Source of the DNA: Parabacteroides distasonis
GTDB taxonomy: Bacteria > Bacteroidota > Bacteroidia > Bacteroidales > Tannerellaceae
DNA length: 64,000 bases
Direction: 5' to 3'
NCBI GenBank assembly: GCA_021531385.1
Contig: JAFBIR010000007.1
Location: forward strand, 111,402-175,401
Below, piece after piece: positions 35,609 to 44,518 of this stretch. How positions within the stretch are numbered: position 1 is the stretch's first letter; each line of letters begins with the position of its first letter. The translations under genes and the position numbers were made by a program. The notes beneath the pieces are model-generated. The model saw only the letters and a list, made by a program, of their open reading frames with translations, ran no database searches and had not been told where the DNA came from.

Positions 35609-38392
35609 TCAGAGTTTCTCTTTCAGGAAATGACCGGTATAGGAGGTCTCGCATGCAGCGACCTCCTCCGGTGTTCCAGCACACACTAACTGCCCGCCAG
35701 CTTGACCACCCTCCGGACCTAAGTCGATCACATAATCCGCACATTTAATCACATCTAAATTATGCTCCACGATCACGATGGAATGTCCCTTATCCAGTAG
35801 GGCGTTGAAGGCTTTCAACAACGTTTTGATGTCGTGGAAATGCAGCCCGGTGGTTGGTTCATCGAAAATGAACAGTGTAGGCTGTTGTTTCTCTTGTCCT
35901 AAGTAGTAAGCCAGTTTCACCCGCTGGTTCTCACCGCCAGAGAGCGTTGAGGAGGTTTGTCCCAGTTTGATATAGCCCAGACCAACATCTTGCAGGGGTT
36001 GCAGACGTTTGATGATCTTCTTGGCTTGTGTGTCCTTTCCCTCGGCGAAGAACTCGATGGCCTGATTGACGGTCATCTCCAACAGGTCGTAAATATTTTT
36101 TCCTCGGTATTCCACATCTAATACCTCCTGCTTGAATCGCTTGCCGTGACAGACTTCGCACTCCAAGGTGATGTCTGCCATGAACTGCATCTCTACCGTG
36201 ATTTTTCCCTCGCCCTTGCACTCCTCGCAGCGACCGCCCTCTTTGTTAAACGAGAAATAGGCAGCATTGTAGCCCATTTGCTTGGAGAGCGCCTGCTCGG
36301 CAAAAAGCTTGCGGATCTCGTCGTAAGCGCCGATGTAGGTCACGGGATTGGAACGAGAGCTTTTCCCGATAGAGTTCTGATCGACATATTCCACGTCAGT
36401 AATCATTTTCAGATCGCCCTCGATGCCGCTGCACTCGACGGATAGCCTTGCTGCATCATCCAACAGTCGCTTTACCCCTTCGTAGAAGATACCTCGCACC
36501 AACGAACTCTTGCCCGAACCGCTGACACCCGTCACTACGGTCATCACATTCAAGGGGAACTTAACGTTGATCCCTTTCAGGTTGTTCATTCGAGCCCCTT
36601 TCACCTCGATGAAGTTGTTCCATGGACGGCGATAAGCGGGCAGCTCGATGCGTTCCTCTCCCGTTAGGTAACGCACGGTGTAGCTATCACTGCACAAACG
36701 TAGGTGGTTGACATCCCCTTGATAGACCACCTGACCTCCCAATCGACCCGCCTTTGGACCTATGTCAATGATGTAATCGGCCGCCCGGATGATCTCCTCG
36801 TCATGCTCCACGACCACGACCGTGTTGCCCAAAGCTTGCAGTTGTCGCAGCACATGAATCAGACGATCGGTGTCACGGGAATGGAGGCCGATGCTGGGCT
36901 CATCCAAGATATAGAGACTGCCCACCAAGCTGCTGCCCAATGAGGTGGCCAGATTGATGCGTTGGCTCTCACCGCCGGAGAGGGTGGAGGAGAGACGATC
37001 CAAGGTGAGATAACCCAAACCTACATCCAACAGGAATTGCAGGCGGCTCTTGATCTCCGTGAGCAACCGCTTGGCGATTGCGGCGTCTGTCTCGTCCAAG
37101 GTCAGTTCATCGAAGAAACGCTTGGCCTCGCTGACCGGCATAGAAACCAGCTCCGCAATATTTTTACCACCAACCTGCACATAAAGAGCTTCCGGTTTCA
37201 GGCGGCTGCCGTGGCAGGCCGGGCAGGTGGTCTTCCCGCGATAGCGAGCCTGCATCACGCGGTATTGTATCTTATAAAGGTTTTCCTCCACGAACTTGAA
37301 GAAGTCGTCGATGCCATGTAATCCCGGTGCGCCATGCCAAAGCAGATCCTTCTCCGCTTGGGTTAACTCGTAGTAGGGGCGATGGATTGGGAAATGGTAG
37401 GGTTCACTGTCTCGGATGAAGTCTCTCAGCCATTCGCTCATCACTTCGCCTTTCCAACAAACGACGGCTCCTTCATAGACCGAGAGGCTGGTATCAGGCA
37501 CGACCAAATGCTCATCAATGCCCAGGATCTTGCCGAACCCCTCACACATCGGGCACGCTCCCAACGGATTGTTGAAGCTGAACATCATGTCGGTCGGCTC
37601 GATGAAGGTAAGTCCGTCAGCCTCAAATTTCTTAGAGAACTCCTGTGTCTCCACCTTCCCTTCCAGGAAGAAGCGCAACGAACAGCTGCCTTGTCCTTCG
37701 AAGAAGGCGGTCTCCACCGAATCCGCTAAACGGCTGCGGAAAGCTTGATCGGTCGCCACGGTCAGGCGATCGATCATCAACTCAATCGGGTAGGAGAGCA
37801 GCTCCTCGCTCGCCAATACCTCAGAGATGCGGTACACTAAGCCATTGACCCATAGACGGGCGTAACCCTCTTTACGCAAGATTTCCAATTGCGCCTTCAT
37901 GGAGCGCTCTTCCGGTAGAATCACTGGGGCGAAGATGGCAAAACGAGTGCCTTCTGGATAGCGCATCACCGCTTTGACCACATCATTGACTTGATGCTTC
38001 TTGACCTCTGTGCCTGAGCGAGGCGAGATGGTCTTGCCGATGCGGGCGTAGAGCAGGCGAAGGTATTCATAGATCTCCGTGGAGGTACCTACGGTGGAAC
38101 GAGGGTTACGAGTGTTCACTCGTTGCTCGATAGCGATGGCTGGTGGCAATCCTTTGATATAGTCGCATTCCGGCTTGCTCATGCGTCCCAAGAACTGACG
38201 TGCGTAGGCCGAAAGACTCTCCACATAGCGGCGTTGTCCTTCGGCGTAAAGGGTGTCGAATGCCAAGGAGGATTTTCCGCTGCCGGATAATCCGGTAATG
38301 ACTACAAACTTATTGCGAGGAATCTCTACATCTATATTTTTCAAATTGTTGACGCGTGCGCCCTTGATGAAAATCGTATCTTTCTCAGCCAT
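35609..38392 (-). CDS. uvrA: Excinuclease ABC subunit A
   Basis: 927 aa from the ATG at 38392, matching the family start (IFIKGARVNNLKNIDVEIPR). Two ABC ATPase modules: Walker A GLSGSGKSSLAFDTL and GVSGSGKSSLVRGIF, each with an LSGGE signature. Zinc fingers are visible as CPMCEGFG, CPACHGSRL, CEECKGEGK and CEVCHGKRF. It scans DNA for helix-distorting damage and loads UvrB in nucleotide excision repair. Downstream it converges on galM with essentially no spacer. Confidence 0.97.
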   Translation of the reverse strand: MAEKDTIFIKGARVNNLKNIDVEIPRNKFVVITGLSGSGKSSLAFDTLYAEGQRRYVESLSAYARQFLGRMSKPECDYIKGLPPAIAIEQRVNTRNPRSTVGTSTEIYEYLRLLYARIGKTISPRSGTEVKKHQVNDVVKAVMRYPEGTRFAIFAPVILPEERSMKAQLEILRKEGYARLWVNGLVYRISEVLASEELLSYPIELMIDRLTVATDQAFRSRLADSVETAFFEGQGSCSLRFFLEGKVETQEFSKKFEADGLTFIEPTDMMFSFNNPLGACPMCEGFGKILGIDEHLVVPDTSLSVYEGAVVCWKGEVMSEWLRDFIRDSEPYHFPIHRPYYELTQAEKDLLWHGAPGLHGIDDFFKFVEENLYKIQYRVMQARYRGKTTCPACHGSRLKPEALYVQVGGKNIAELVSMPVSEAKRFFDELTLDETDAAIAKRLLTEIKSRLQFLLDVGLGYLTLDRLSSTLSGGESQRINLATSLGSSLVGSLYILDEPSIGLHSRDTDRLIHVLRQLQALGNTVVVVEHDEEIIRAADYIIDIGPKAGRLGGQVVYQGDVNHLRLCSDSYTVRYLTGEERIELPAYRRPWNNFIEVKGARMNNLKGINVKFPLNVMTVVTGVSGSGKSSLVRGIFYEGVKRLLDDAARLSVECSGIEGDLKMITDVEYVDQNSIGKSSRSNPVTYIGAYDEIRKLFAEQALSKQMGYNAAYFSFNKEGGRCEECKGEGKITVEMQFMADITLECEVCHGKRFKQEVLDVEYRGKNIYDLLEMTVNQAIEFFAEGKDTQAKKIIKRLQPLQDVGLGYIKLGQTSSTLSGGENQRVKLAYYLGQEKQQPTLFIFDEPTTGLHFHDIKTLLKAFNALLDKGHSIVIVEHNLDVIKCADYVIDLGPEGGQAGGQLVCAGTPEEVAACETSYTGHFLKEKL

Positions 38393-38422
38393 GCTATCTC
38401 TTGCTTTTTTCGTGCCGCAGCC

Positions 38423-38450
38423 TATCTTTGCTACTTGGGCAGCAAAGATA
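38423..38450. promoter_or_regulatory. Palindrome with opposed TATCTTTG boxes at the uvrA promoter
   Basis: TATCTTTGCT-ACTTGGGC-AGCAAAGATA is a perfect 10-bp inverted repeat. The minus-strand copy (38443-38450) is a perfect -7 box about 50 bp ahead of uvrA. The plus-strand copy points toward the divergent gene. The palindrome could double as an operator. Confidence 0.5.
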
Positions 38451-38482
38451 GCCATTAACCGCCATAAAACGTAGCCTATTTT

Positions 38483-38513
38483 TTTCGTTATTTATTAGAA
38501 TGCGCTACTTTTG
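38483..38513 (+). promoter_or_regulatory. Promoter of the GH10-like lipoprotein gene
   Basis: TTTC (38483-38486), 19-nt spacer, then TACTTTTG (38506-38513), a perfect -7 box, 36 bp before the ATG. Confidence 0.6.
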
Positions 38514-38549
38514 TTGGAAATTTAATCGAAAAAACAAGAATATATCACT

Positions 38550-40079
38550 ATGCGATCAACCTTATATCGCTTGTTCATAGCGATTTTTTGCTTGACTATC
38601 ACCTCCTGCTCAACTTTACGCAGGCAGTCTCAGTCTGTTGCGCAACGGGGCAAAGAGGCGAAAAGAGAGTTTCGTGGAGCTTGGATCCAGACCGCTTTCC
38701 AAGGAGAGTATAAATCTATGACACCGGCACAGATGAAGAAGGATTTCATCCGTAAACTGAATATTTTGCAGGCTTGTGGTATAAACGCTATTATCTTTCA
38801 GGTGCGTCCGGAAGCCGATGCTTTCTATAAATCCGATATTGAGCCGTGGAGCCGCTTCTTCACCGGTGAGCAGGGATTGGCTCCCGAAGGCAATTTTGAC
38901 CCGATGGCTTTCTTGGTAGAGGAGTGCCACAAGCGGAACATGGAGTTTCATGCTTGGCTGAATCCCTATCGGGCCAGTACAGCAGGTAATACCCGTTTTG
39001 CGGCTTCCCATATCTATCACCGTCATCCCGAGTGGTTTGTAACTTATAATAAGCAGATCCTGTTTGATCCCGGATTGCCGGAGTGTCGTCAGTTTATCTG
39101 TCGGGTGGTGAAGGATATTGTCGCTCGTTATGACGTGGATGCAATCCACATGGATGATTATTTTTATCCCTATCCGGCAGGCGGAGCTCCCTTCCCCGAT
39201 GAGAATAGCTTCCGCAAGTATGGTGTGCCTAAGGGATATACCGAGGCGACCAAAGGCAACTGGCGCCGTCAGAATGTGAACACGTTGATCAGTGAGTTGC
39301 GTCGGACGATTTTGTTAACCAAGCCTTGGGTGCGTTTTGGCATCAGTCCGTTTGGCATCTATCGCAACAAAAAAAGCACACCGGATGGATCGGGTAGTGA
39401 TACCAACGGCTTACAGAACTACGATGATCTTTACGCCGATGTGCTCTATTGGGTAAAACAGGGCTGGATTGATTACAACATTCCGCAGATCTATTGGGAG
39501 ATTGGTCATTCGGCTGCCGATTACATTACCTTAATTAAATGGTGGGACAAGAATGCGAACGGTGGCCATTTGTATATTGGCCAGGATGTGGATCGCACGA
39601 TGAAGGCTGATCAGCTGACTCGTAAGATGCGGTATGAGCGTGCGTTGCCCCATGTGTTGGGCAACTGTTTTTGGCCCGCCAATGAGATACTTTGGAACAA
39701 CAAGGGAGTGGCGGATAGCCTGAAACAACACTATCATCGTTATCCCGCCTTGATCCCGGCTTATACGCATCAACATGATCGGGCTCCCGAGAAGGTGAAG
39801 GGCTTGAAGACCGAATGGACGGCTGATGGCTTCCTGCTCCATTGGAAAGCTAAACAGAGCCCCACGAATCCGGAGTTGGCCAACTATTTCGTGGTTTACC
39901 GTTTCCGTATGGATGAGCCAATCGACTTGAGTAATCCGGCGAAGATTGTCTCTATCACACGCAACACCTGGTATAGCTTGCCTTACGATCATGGACAGGT
40001 GAAGTATCGCTATGTGGTGACCGCCGTGGATCGTTTCCACAATGAGAGTCAAGGTAAAGCAAAGAAGGTGAAACTTTGA
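38550..40079 (+). CDS. Glycosyl hydrolase-10-like (GHL10/DUF187) lipoprotein
   Basis: 509 aa. Lipoprotein leader with Cys at C20 (TITSC). The GHL10 (PF02638) barrel starts REFRGAWIQTAFQGEY and includes INAIIFQVRPEADAFY, FHAWLNPYRA, IHMDDYFYPYP and WVRFGISPFGIYRNK; acidic residues of IHMDD fit a catalytic site. After about residue 425 there is a fibronectin-III-like domain (YFVVYRF...KYRYVVTAVDRFHNES). E. coli YddW (DigH), in this family, acts on denuded peptidoglycan glycans. A cell-wall or glycan substrate is therefore likely but unproven. Confidence 0.87.
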   Translation: MRSTLYRLFIAIFCLTITSCSTLRRQSQSVAQRGKEAKREFRGAWIQTAFQGEYKSMTPAQMKKDFIRKLNILQACGINAIIFQVRPEADAFYKSDIEPWSRFFTGEQGLAPEGNFDPMAFLVEECHKRNMEFHAWLNPYRASTAGNTRFAASHIYHRHPEWFVTYNKQILFDPGLPECRQFICRVVKDIVARYDVDAIHMDDYFYPYPAGGAPFPDENSFRKYGVPKGYTEATKGNWRRQNVNTLISELRRTILLTKPWVRFGISPFGIYRNKKSTPDGSGSDTNGLQNYDDLYADVLYWVKQGWIDYNIPQIYWEIGHSAADYITLIKWWDKNANGGHLYIGQDVDRTMKADQLTRKMRYERALPHVLGNCFWPANEILWNNKGVADSLKQHYHRYPALIPAYTHQHDRAPEKVKGLKTEWTADGFLLHWKAKQSPTNPELANYFVVYRFRMDEPIDLSNPAKIVSITRNTWYSLPYDHGQVKYRYVVTAVDRFHNESQGKAKKVKL

Positions 40080-40089
40080 TGAATCGGCG

Positions 40090-41220
40090 ATGAAAGGATT
40101 GTTATATTGGTTCCTTACGATAGCTCTTTTGCTGCTTTGTGCTTGCGAGAAAGAGGAAGAACCACAGGTGCCTCTTGTCGCTGGACGCACGGTGCTGGTT
40201 TATTTCGCTGCAGACAACAATCTGAGCGGTAGTGTGGAGGGAGACATAGCAGCTATGGAGGATGGATTGTTGCATACGGATATGCACAATGGCAACTTGT
40301 TGGTTTATGTGGATAAGAAGGGCCAATCCCCGCAGTTGCTTCGCTTGGTGCAGGAGGGAGACAGCATATGCCGGGAGCTGATCGAGGAATATGCGATTGA
40401 TCACGCTTCTGCCACGGCCGAACGATTGCGTCAGGTGCTCCGACAGGTGACCGATAGCTATCCATCTGATCGGTATGGTTTGGTGCTTTGGAGCCACGGC
40501 ACCGCTTGGCTACCTGCTGATTATAAGAACTATCTGCGCTCGTTTGGCACGGACACTGGGAATCATTTCATGAGCGTAAATGATTTGACTGCGGCTTTGT
40601 CTGATTATCATTTTGATTTTCTCCTGTTTGATGCTTGCTACATGGCCTCGTTGGAGGTGGCATACGCATTACGGCATTGCACGGATTACCTGATCGCTTC
40701 TCCTACGGAGGTATTGGCTGATGGGTTTCCCTATCAGCTCTTTATGCAAGATCTGTTTACGCCAGAGGCCAATGTGGTGGATATCGCCACTCAGTTTTAT
40801 ACCTATTATCAATCCTCTTACGGCACGGTTTCCGTCACCAAAACGGCGGAATTAGCCGATTTAGCGACCGCTTACCGGGTGATCTTTCAGGGGAAGAGCG
40901 AGGAGGAACTTTTCGCTGTCCCCGTACAGGAGCTACAGATCATGGAGTATCTGACAGGCAACATCCATGCGCTTTATGATTGTGCCGATTATGTGCGCCA
41001 GTTGGCTACCGATGCCCAATATGAGGAGTTCCAGTCTTGCTTGGATCGGGCAGTCATCTATAAAGCCACCACACCCAAGAGCGCTTATGCCTACGCTAAT
41101 GGTACTTACTTGCCTATTAATCGCTTTAGCGGTCTGTCTATCTATGTCCCGCAAGCGGAGTTAGCGGAGTTAAACAACTGGTACCAACAATTAGAATGGT
41201 ACCAAGCTGTTTATCAGTAG
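40090..41220 (+). CDS. Clostripain-related (C11) cysteine peptidase lipoprotein
   Basis: 376 aa. Lipoprotein leader with Cys at about C19 (LLLCAC). C11 fold start VLVYFAADNNLSG. Catalytic dyad H136 in LVLWSHGTAW and C183 in LLFDACYMASLEV, typical of PF03415. C11 peptidases cut after basic residues and usually self-activate; Bacteroidales fragipain and PmC11 are relatives. It follows the GHL10 gene by 10 bp, so the two surface lipoproteins are co-transcribed. Confidence 0.88.
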   Translation: MKGLLYWFLTIALLLLCACEKEEEPQVPLVAGRTVLVYFAADNNLSGSVEGDIAAMEDGLLHTDMHNGNLLVYVDKKGQSPQLLRLVQEGDSICRELIEEYAIDHASATAERLRQVLRQVTDSYPSDRYGLVLWSHGTAWLPADYKNYLRSFGTDTGNHFMSVNDLTAALSDYHFDFLLFDACYMASLEVAYALRHCTDYLIASPTEVLADGFPYQLFMQDLFTPEANVVDIATQFYTYYQSSYGTVSVTKTAELADLATAYRVIFQGKSEEELFAVPVQELQIMEYLTGNIHALYDCADYVRQLATDAQYEEFQSCLDRAVIYKATTPKSAYAYANGTYLPINRFSGLSIYVPQAELAELNNWYQQLEWYQAVYQ

Positions 41221-41240
41221 TCTTGATTAATGCATCAAGA
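41221..41240. terminator. Short hairpin over the convergent gene ends
   Basis: TCTTGAT-TAATGC-ATCAAGA forms a 7-bp stem that includes the end of the lamin-tail gene. There is no T-tract on the plus side and only AAAA beyond it, so it is a weak candidate. Confidence 0.3.
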
Positions 41241-43221
41241 AAACCTCTCGCTGGGTATGCGTCGTGCCATTAGGTAGGAACAGTTCTGCATAAAAAATAT
41301 AGATGCCTGGTTTGGGGCGACTTCCGTCGTGCCCCAAACCGTCCCAACGCAATGTCCCTTCTGTGGCTAAGGTGGAGAGATTAGCTATCTCTGCGATGCG
41401 CCTACCCATGGTGTCGAATATCCAGATGCGGCAACGGTAGCCTGCATCTGCTAATTGATAATGCAATAAATAACTGCGCTCGCTTTCCGACCAACTGGGA
41501 CGTTCAAAGCCATTGAGTGTACCTGATGGCAGGATTTGCTGGGAGTTGCGATACCCTGGTGTGCCATAGCCCGCTGATGCGGCTGCGGAATGCCAGTTGG
41601 TCGCATCCTGGGTGGGTCTATCTGGATCCGTACGTTCTAACGCTACTCCTTTCGGCTCTTTGATGGCACTGTCGTGCCATTTTGGGGAATAGCTTACCTC
41701 ATCAATGACCGTGAGATCTGCCAAGCGAAGCAAGACGACTGTCGCTCCATTGTTCGCCAATACGGGTAGCTTCACTTCATGTAGGGCATGGGGAGAGGAA
41801 ATGAGGTAAAAGGCTTCTACTCCGCTTAGTAATTTGCTGAGCAGCGCATAGTCTCCAGGCTCTAAAGGAGTTGAGATGGCCGAGAGCGGATAGAGTGTGC
41901 TTAAACTACCATCCGTCTTACGAGTTGCCAAGGCAAGTCCTGTAAGGGATAGTGTCTGCTGTGAACGGTTATAGAGTTCGATGTATTCGCTACCCTCGGC
42001 ATAGGGGGCAGGTAGTATCTCATTCAATATGATTTCGCCGGGTAATACAGGAGATACTTCGGTAGGTGTTTCCGGTTCAATCGGTGTTTCTGGTTCAGCA
42101 GGTGCTGTGGGCTCATCAGGTGTTTCCGGTTGCGTTGATTCTTCCGGAGGCGTGGCTGCTTGAGGTGAATTGACTGCTCCTGGTGTCCCACCCCGGGGAT
42201 CTGTAGAAAGGTAAAATCCCGTAGCGGAGCGTTCCCAGGCAATGCCAGCTTTAGCCTTTTCATAAGTAATCTGGTCGATTGCTTGTCCTGTAGGATCCAA
42301 TAGCGCAAGTGTCTTTCCCGTATTGAGCAAAGCGGAGGGAAACTTTGCCAAAGGTAAGTCTCCACCTTGAGCATCTACCTTTATTTCTCTTCCGGAGCGA
42401 TAGAGCACTACGTATCCTTGGGCGGGTAGCGTGTAAGCGGTCAAGACAGTTGGTTTATCGCCATAAATAAATTGCCAATTTTCCAGATTGATGGGTTGAT
42501 CGCTCCGATTATGCAATTCCACATACTCGGTTTGGGGCAATGTCACCAATCCATTCGGGTCTGCCATGACCTCATTGATCCATACACAGCCTACCGTGTA
42601 GTTTATCGCAGGTTCTTCTGGCTCCTCTGGAATGATCGGTGTCTCGGGTGTATCTGGCAGTTCGGGAGTGGCAGGCTCTTCCGGTGCTGAGGGACTTTCT
42701 GGCGTTTCGGGGTTAGGAGCACCACAACTGTTGATCTCTCCCGGTGTACCCCCTCGTTCATCGGTACAGCTGATCCATTCATCTCCAAAACGCTCCCAAG
42801 AGATGGCTGCGATTGCCTTGGGGTAATAGACCTCGTCTTTCAATACCCATTGGGCATCATAGAGTTGCAATAGCTTGCCATTATTATTGAGTTGATAGGG
42901 AAATTTCTCCAAGGGCATTTTTAAGCCATTCCCTGCTACTGTGATTTCTCGATTAACTCGGTAAAGCACGACAAAACCTCCTGCGGGAAGTGTCAATTCG
43001 CTCATTTTCACTTGAGTTTGGTCATAGACGAACCACCAATCGGTGAGCGAAATGGGCTGTTCCGTGGTGTTATAGAGTTCTACATACTCGGTTTCTGGAA
43101 GCAGAAGCAATCCTTTGGGGTTGGCCATTACTTCATTAATGAGGATGTCTGGTTGAGACTGTGCGAATAAGCACGTTGATATGTGTAAACTCAAAAACAG
43201 GAATAAATGTTTCATAGTCAT
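41227..43221 (-). CDS. Secreted protein with three lamin-tail domains
   Basis: 664 aa; start ATG at 43221 or 43215. Signal peptide (MKHLFLFLSLHISTCLFAQ). Three LTD domains (PF00932) start at ILINEVMANPKG (about 26), VWINEVMADPNG (about 212) and IILNEILPAP (about 396), each with the EYVELYN/EYIELYN motif. The linkers are Pro/Glu/Thr-rich iterations (PETP, PEEP). The C-terminal about 75 residues resemble a type IX secretion or flagellin-hook-like sorting fold (RIWIFDTMGRRIAEI, GHDGSRPKPGIYIFY), suggesting surface delivery. It may be an adhesin or part of a surface nuclease system; the role is not known. Confidence 0.8.
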   Translation of the reverse strand: MTMKHLFLFLSLHISTCLFAQSQPDILINEVMANPKGLLLLPETEYVELYNTTEQPISLTDWWFVYDQTQVKMSELTLPAGGFVVLYRVNREITVAGNGLKMPLEKFPYQLNNNGKLLQLYDAQWVLKDEVYYPKAIAAISWERFGDEWISCTDERGGTPGEINSCGAPNPETPESPSAPEEPATPELPDTPETPIIPEEPEEPAINYTVGCVWINEVMADPNGLVTLPQTEYVELHNRSDQPINLENWQFIYGDKPTVLTAYTLPAQGYVVLYRSGREIKVDAQGGDLPLAKFPSALLNTGKTLALLDPTGQAIDQITYEKAKAGIAWERSATGFYLSTDPRGGTPGAVNSPQAATPPEESTQPETPDEPTAPAEPETPIEPETPTEVSPVLPGEIILNEILPAPYAEGSEYIELYNRSQQTLSLTGLALATRKTDGSLSTLYPLSAISTPLEPGDYALLSKLLSGVEAFYLISSPHALHEVKLPVLANNGATVVLLRLADLTVIDEVSYSPKWHDSAIKEPKGVALERTDPDRPTQDATNWHSAAASAGYGTPGYRNSQQILPSGTLNGFERPSWSESERSYLLHYQLADAGYRCRIWIFDTMGRRIAEIANLSTLATEGTLRWDGLGHDGSRPKPGIYIFYAELFLPNGTTHTQREVFLMH

Positions 43222-43243
43222 TGTGTTTTAGTAATAATTTCTC

Positions 43244-43251
43244 TATATTTG
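43244..43251 (+). promoter_or_regulatory. -7 box of asd
   Basis: TATATTTG, a perfect TAnnTTTG, gives a leader of about 110 nt. The leader holds CTGAAGTCAG and GGGT/ACCC pairings (about 43285-43314). I see no known riboswitch. Confidence 0.55.
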
Positions 43252-43366
43252 CACCCGATTAACAAATAACTGTCACAAAAGGGTGACTAATCGACTGAAG
43301 TCAGTAACCCATAGCGGCAGCAAAGTTATAATTTAATTTTTAAATCATATTAAATCAGTGCTCAAA

Positions 43367-44377
43367 ATGAATGTAGCAATTGTTGGTGTAAGTGGAGCCG
43401 TAGGACAGGAGTTCCTGCGTGTACTCGACCAGCGGAATTTCCCCATCGATGAGCTGGTACTTTTTGGCTCATCTCGTAGTGCCGGACGCGTATATACGTT
43501 TCGTGATAAACAGTATACGGTCAAGGAATTGAAGCACAACGATGATTTCAAGGGTATTGATGTCGCTTTTGTTTCAGCTGGGGCTGGTACATCCAAGGAA
43601 TTTGAGAAGACGATTACAAAACATGGCACAGTGATGATTGACAACTCCAGTGCTTTCCGTATGGATGAGGATGTGCCCTTGGTAGTTCCAGAGGTAAATC
43701 CGGAGGATGCGCTCAATCGTCCGCGTGGTGTGATCGCTAATCCAAACTGTACAACGATCCAGATGGTCGTTGCTTTGAATGCTATTGAGAAATTGTCACA
43801 CATTAAGCGTGTACACGTATCCACCTATCAGGCTGCCAGTGGTGCGGGCGCAACCGCTATGGCTGAGTTGGTGAAACAATATGAGCAACTCTTGAAGGGT
43901 GAGCAACCCACCGTAGAGAAGTTCGCATTCCAGTTGGCTTACAACGTAATTCCTCATGTGGATGTATTCCAGGATAATGGTTATACCAAAGAGGAAATGA
44001 AGATGTACAACGAGACCCGTAAGATCATGCATTCAGACATCCAGGTAAGTGCGATGTGTGTACGTGTGCCGGTTATGCGTGCGCATAGCGAATCTACCTG
44101 GATCGAGACAGAGCGTCCGATTAGCGTAGAGGAGGCTCGTGAGGCATTTGCTAAGGAAGAGGGCGTTGTGTTGCAGGATGATCCCGCAAACAAGGTCTAT
44201 CCGATGCCGTTGTTCGTAGCCGATCACGATCCTGTTTATGTAGGTCGTATCCGTAAGGATTTAAGTAATCCGAATGGTTTGACTTTCTGGACGGTCAGCG
44301 ATCAGATCAAGAAGGGTGCGGCTTTGAATGCTGTGCAGATCGCTGAGTATCTGTTGAAGGTTGGCAATATTAAATAA
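43367..44377 (+). CDS. asd: Aspartate-semialdehyde dehydrogenase
   Basis: 336 aa from the ATG at 43367; a GTG nine bases upstream is less likely. NADP loop [15 protein letters not shown] at about 7-21. Catalytic C128 in NPNCTTIQ and H240 in [10 protein letters not shown]. It reduces aspartyl phosphate to the semialdehyde, feeding lysine/diaminopimelate, threonine and methionine synthesis. It is a single gene, with its own promoter and terminator. Confidence 0.96.
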   Translation: MNVAIVGVSGAVGQEFLRVLDQRNFPIDELVLFGSSRSAGRVYTFRDKQYTVKELKHNDDFKGIDVAFVSAGAGTSKEFEKTITKHGTVMIDNSSAFRMDEDVPLVVPEVNPEDALNRPRGVIANPNCTTIQMVVALNAIEKLSHIKRVHVSTYQAASGAGATAMAELVKQYEQLLKGEQPTVEKFAFQLAYNVIPHVDVFQDNGYTKEEMKMYNETRKIMHSDIQVSAMCVRVPVMRAHSESTWIETERPISVEEAREAFAKEEGVVLQDDPANKVYPMPLFVADHDPVYVGRIRKDLSNPNGLTFWTVSDQIKKGAALNAVQIAEYLLKVGNIK

Positions 44378-44414
44378 GCACTTTATATTTCCCCTTTTTT
44401 ATATTAAGTTGTTG

Positions 44415-44451
44415 GGCAGGCTGAGTAGGGATATTCTCGCCTGCCTTTTTT
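44415..44451 (+). terminator. Rho-independent terminator of asd
   Basis: GGCAGGC (44415-44421) pairs with GCCTGCC (44439-44445), extended by GAG/CTC, followed by six T. Confidence 0.88.
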
Positions 44452-44457
44452 GTGGGC

Positions 44458-44497
44458 ATAAAAAACCCGACGTCTCTTTGCTTGTAGAAACGTCGGG
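44458..44497 (-). terminator. Rho-independent terminator of the PASTA-rluD-ddl-acyltransferase operon
   Basis: CCCGACGT (44466-44473) pairs with ACGTCGGG (44490-44497). On the minus strand it is followed by T6 (44460-44465). Confidence 0.85.
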
Positions 44498-44518
44498 CAT
44501 GAAATCTTTCTTACCTGT

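Noticed and set aside
43252..43366. Riboswitch in the asd leader
   Set aside because: The leader has short pairings but none of the conserved core of lysine or other known riboswitches that I can recognise.
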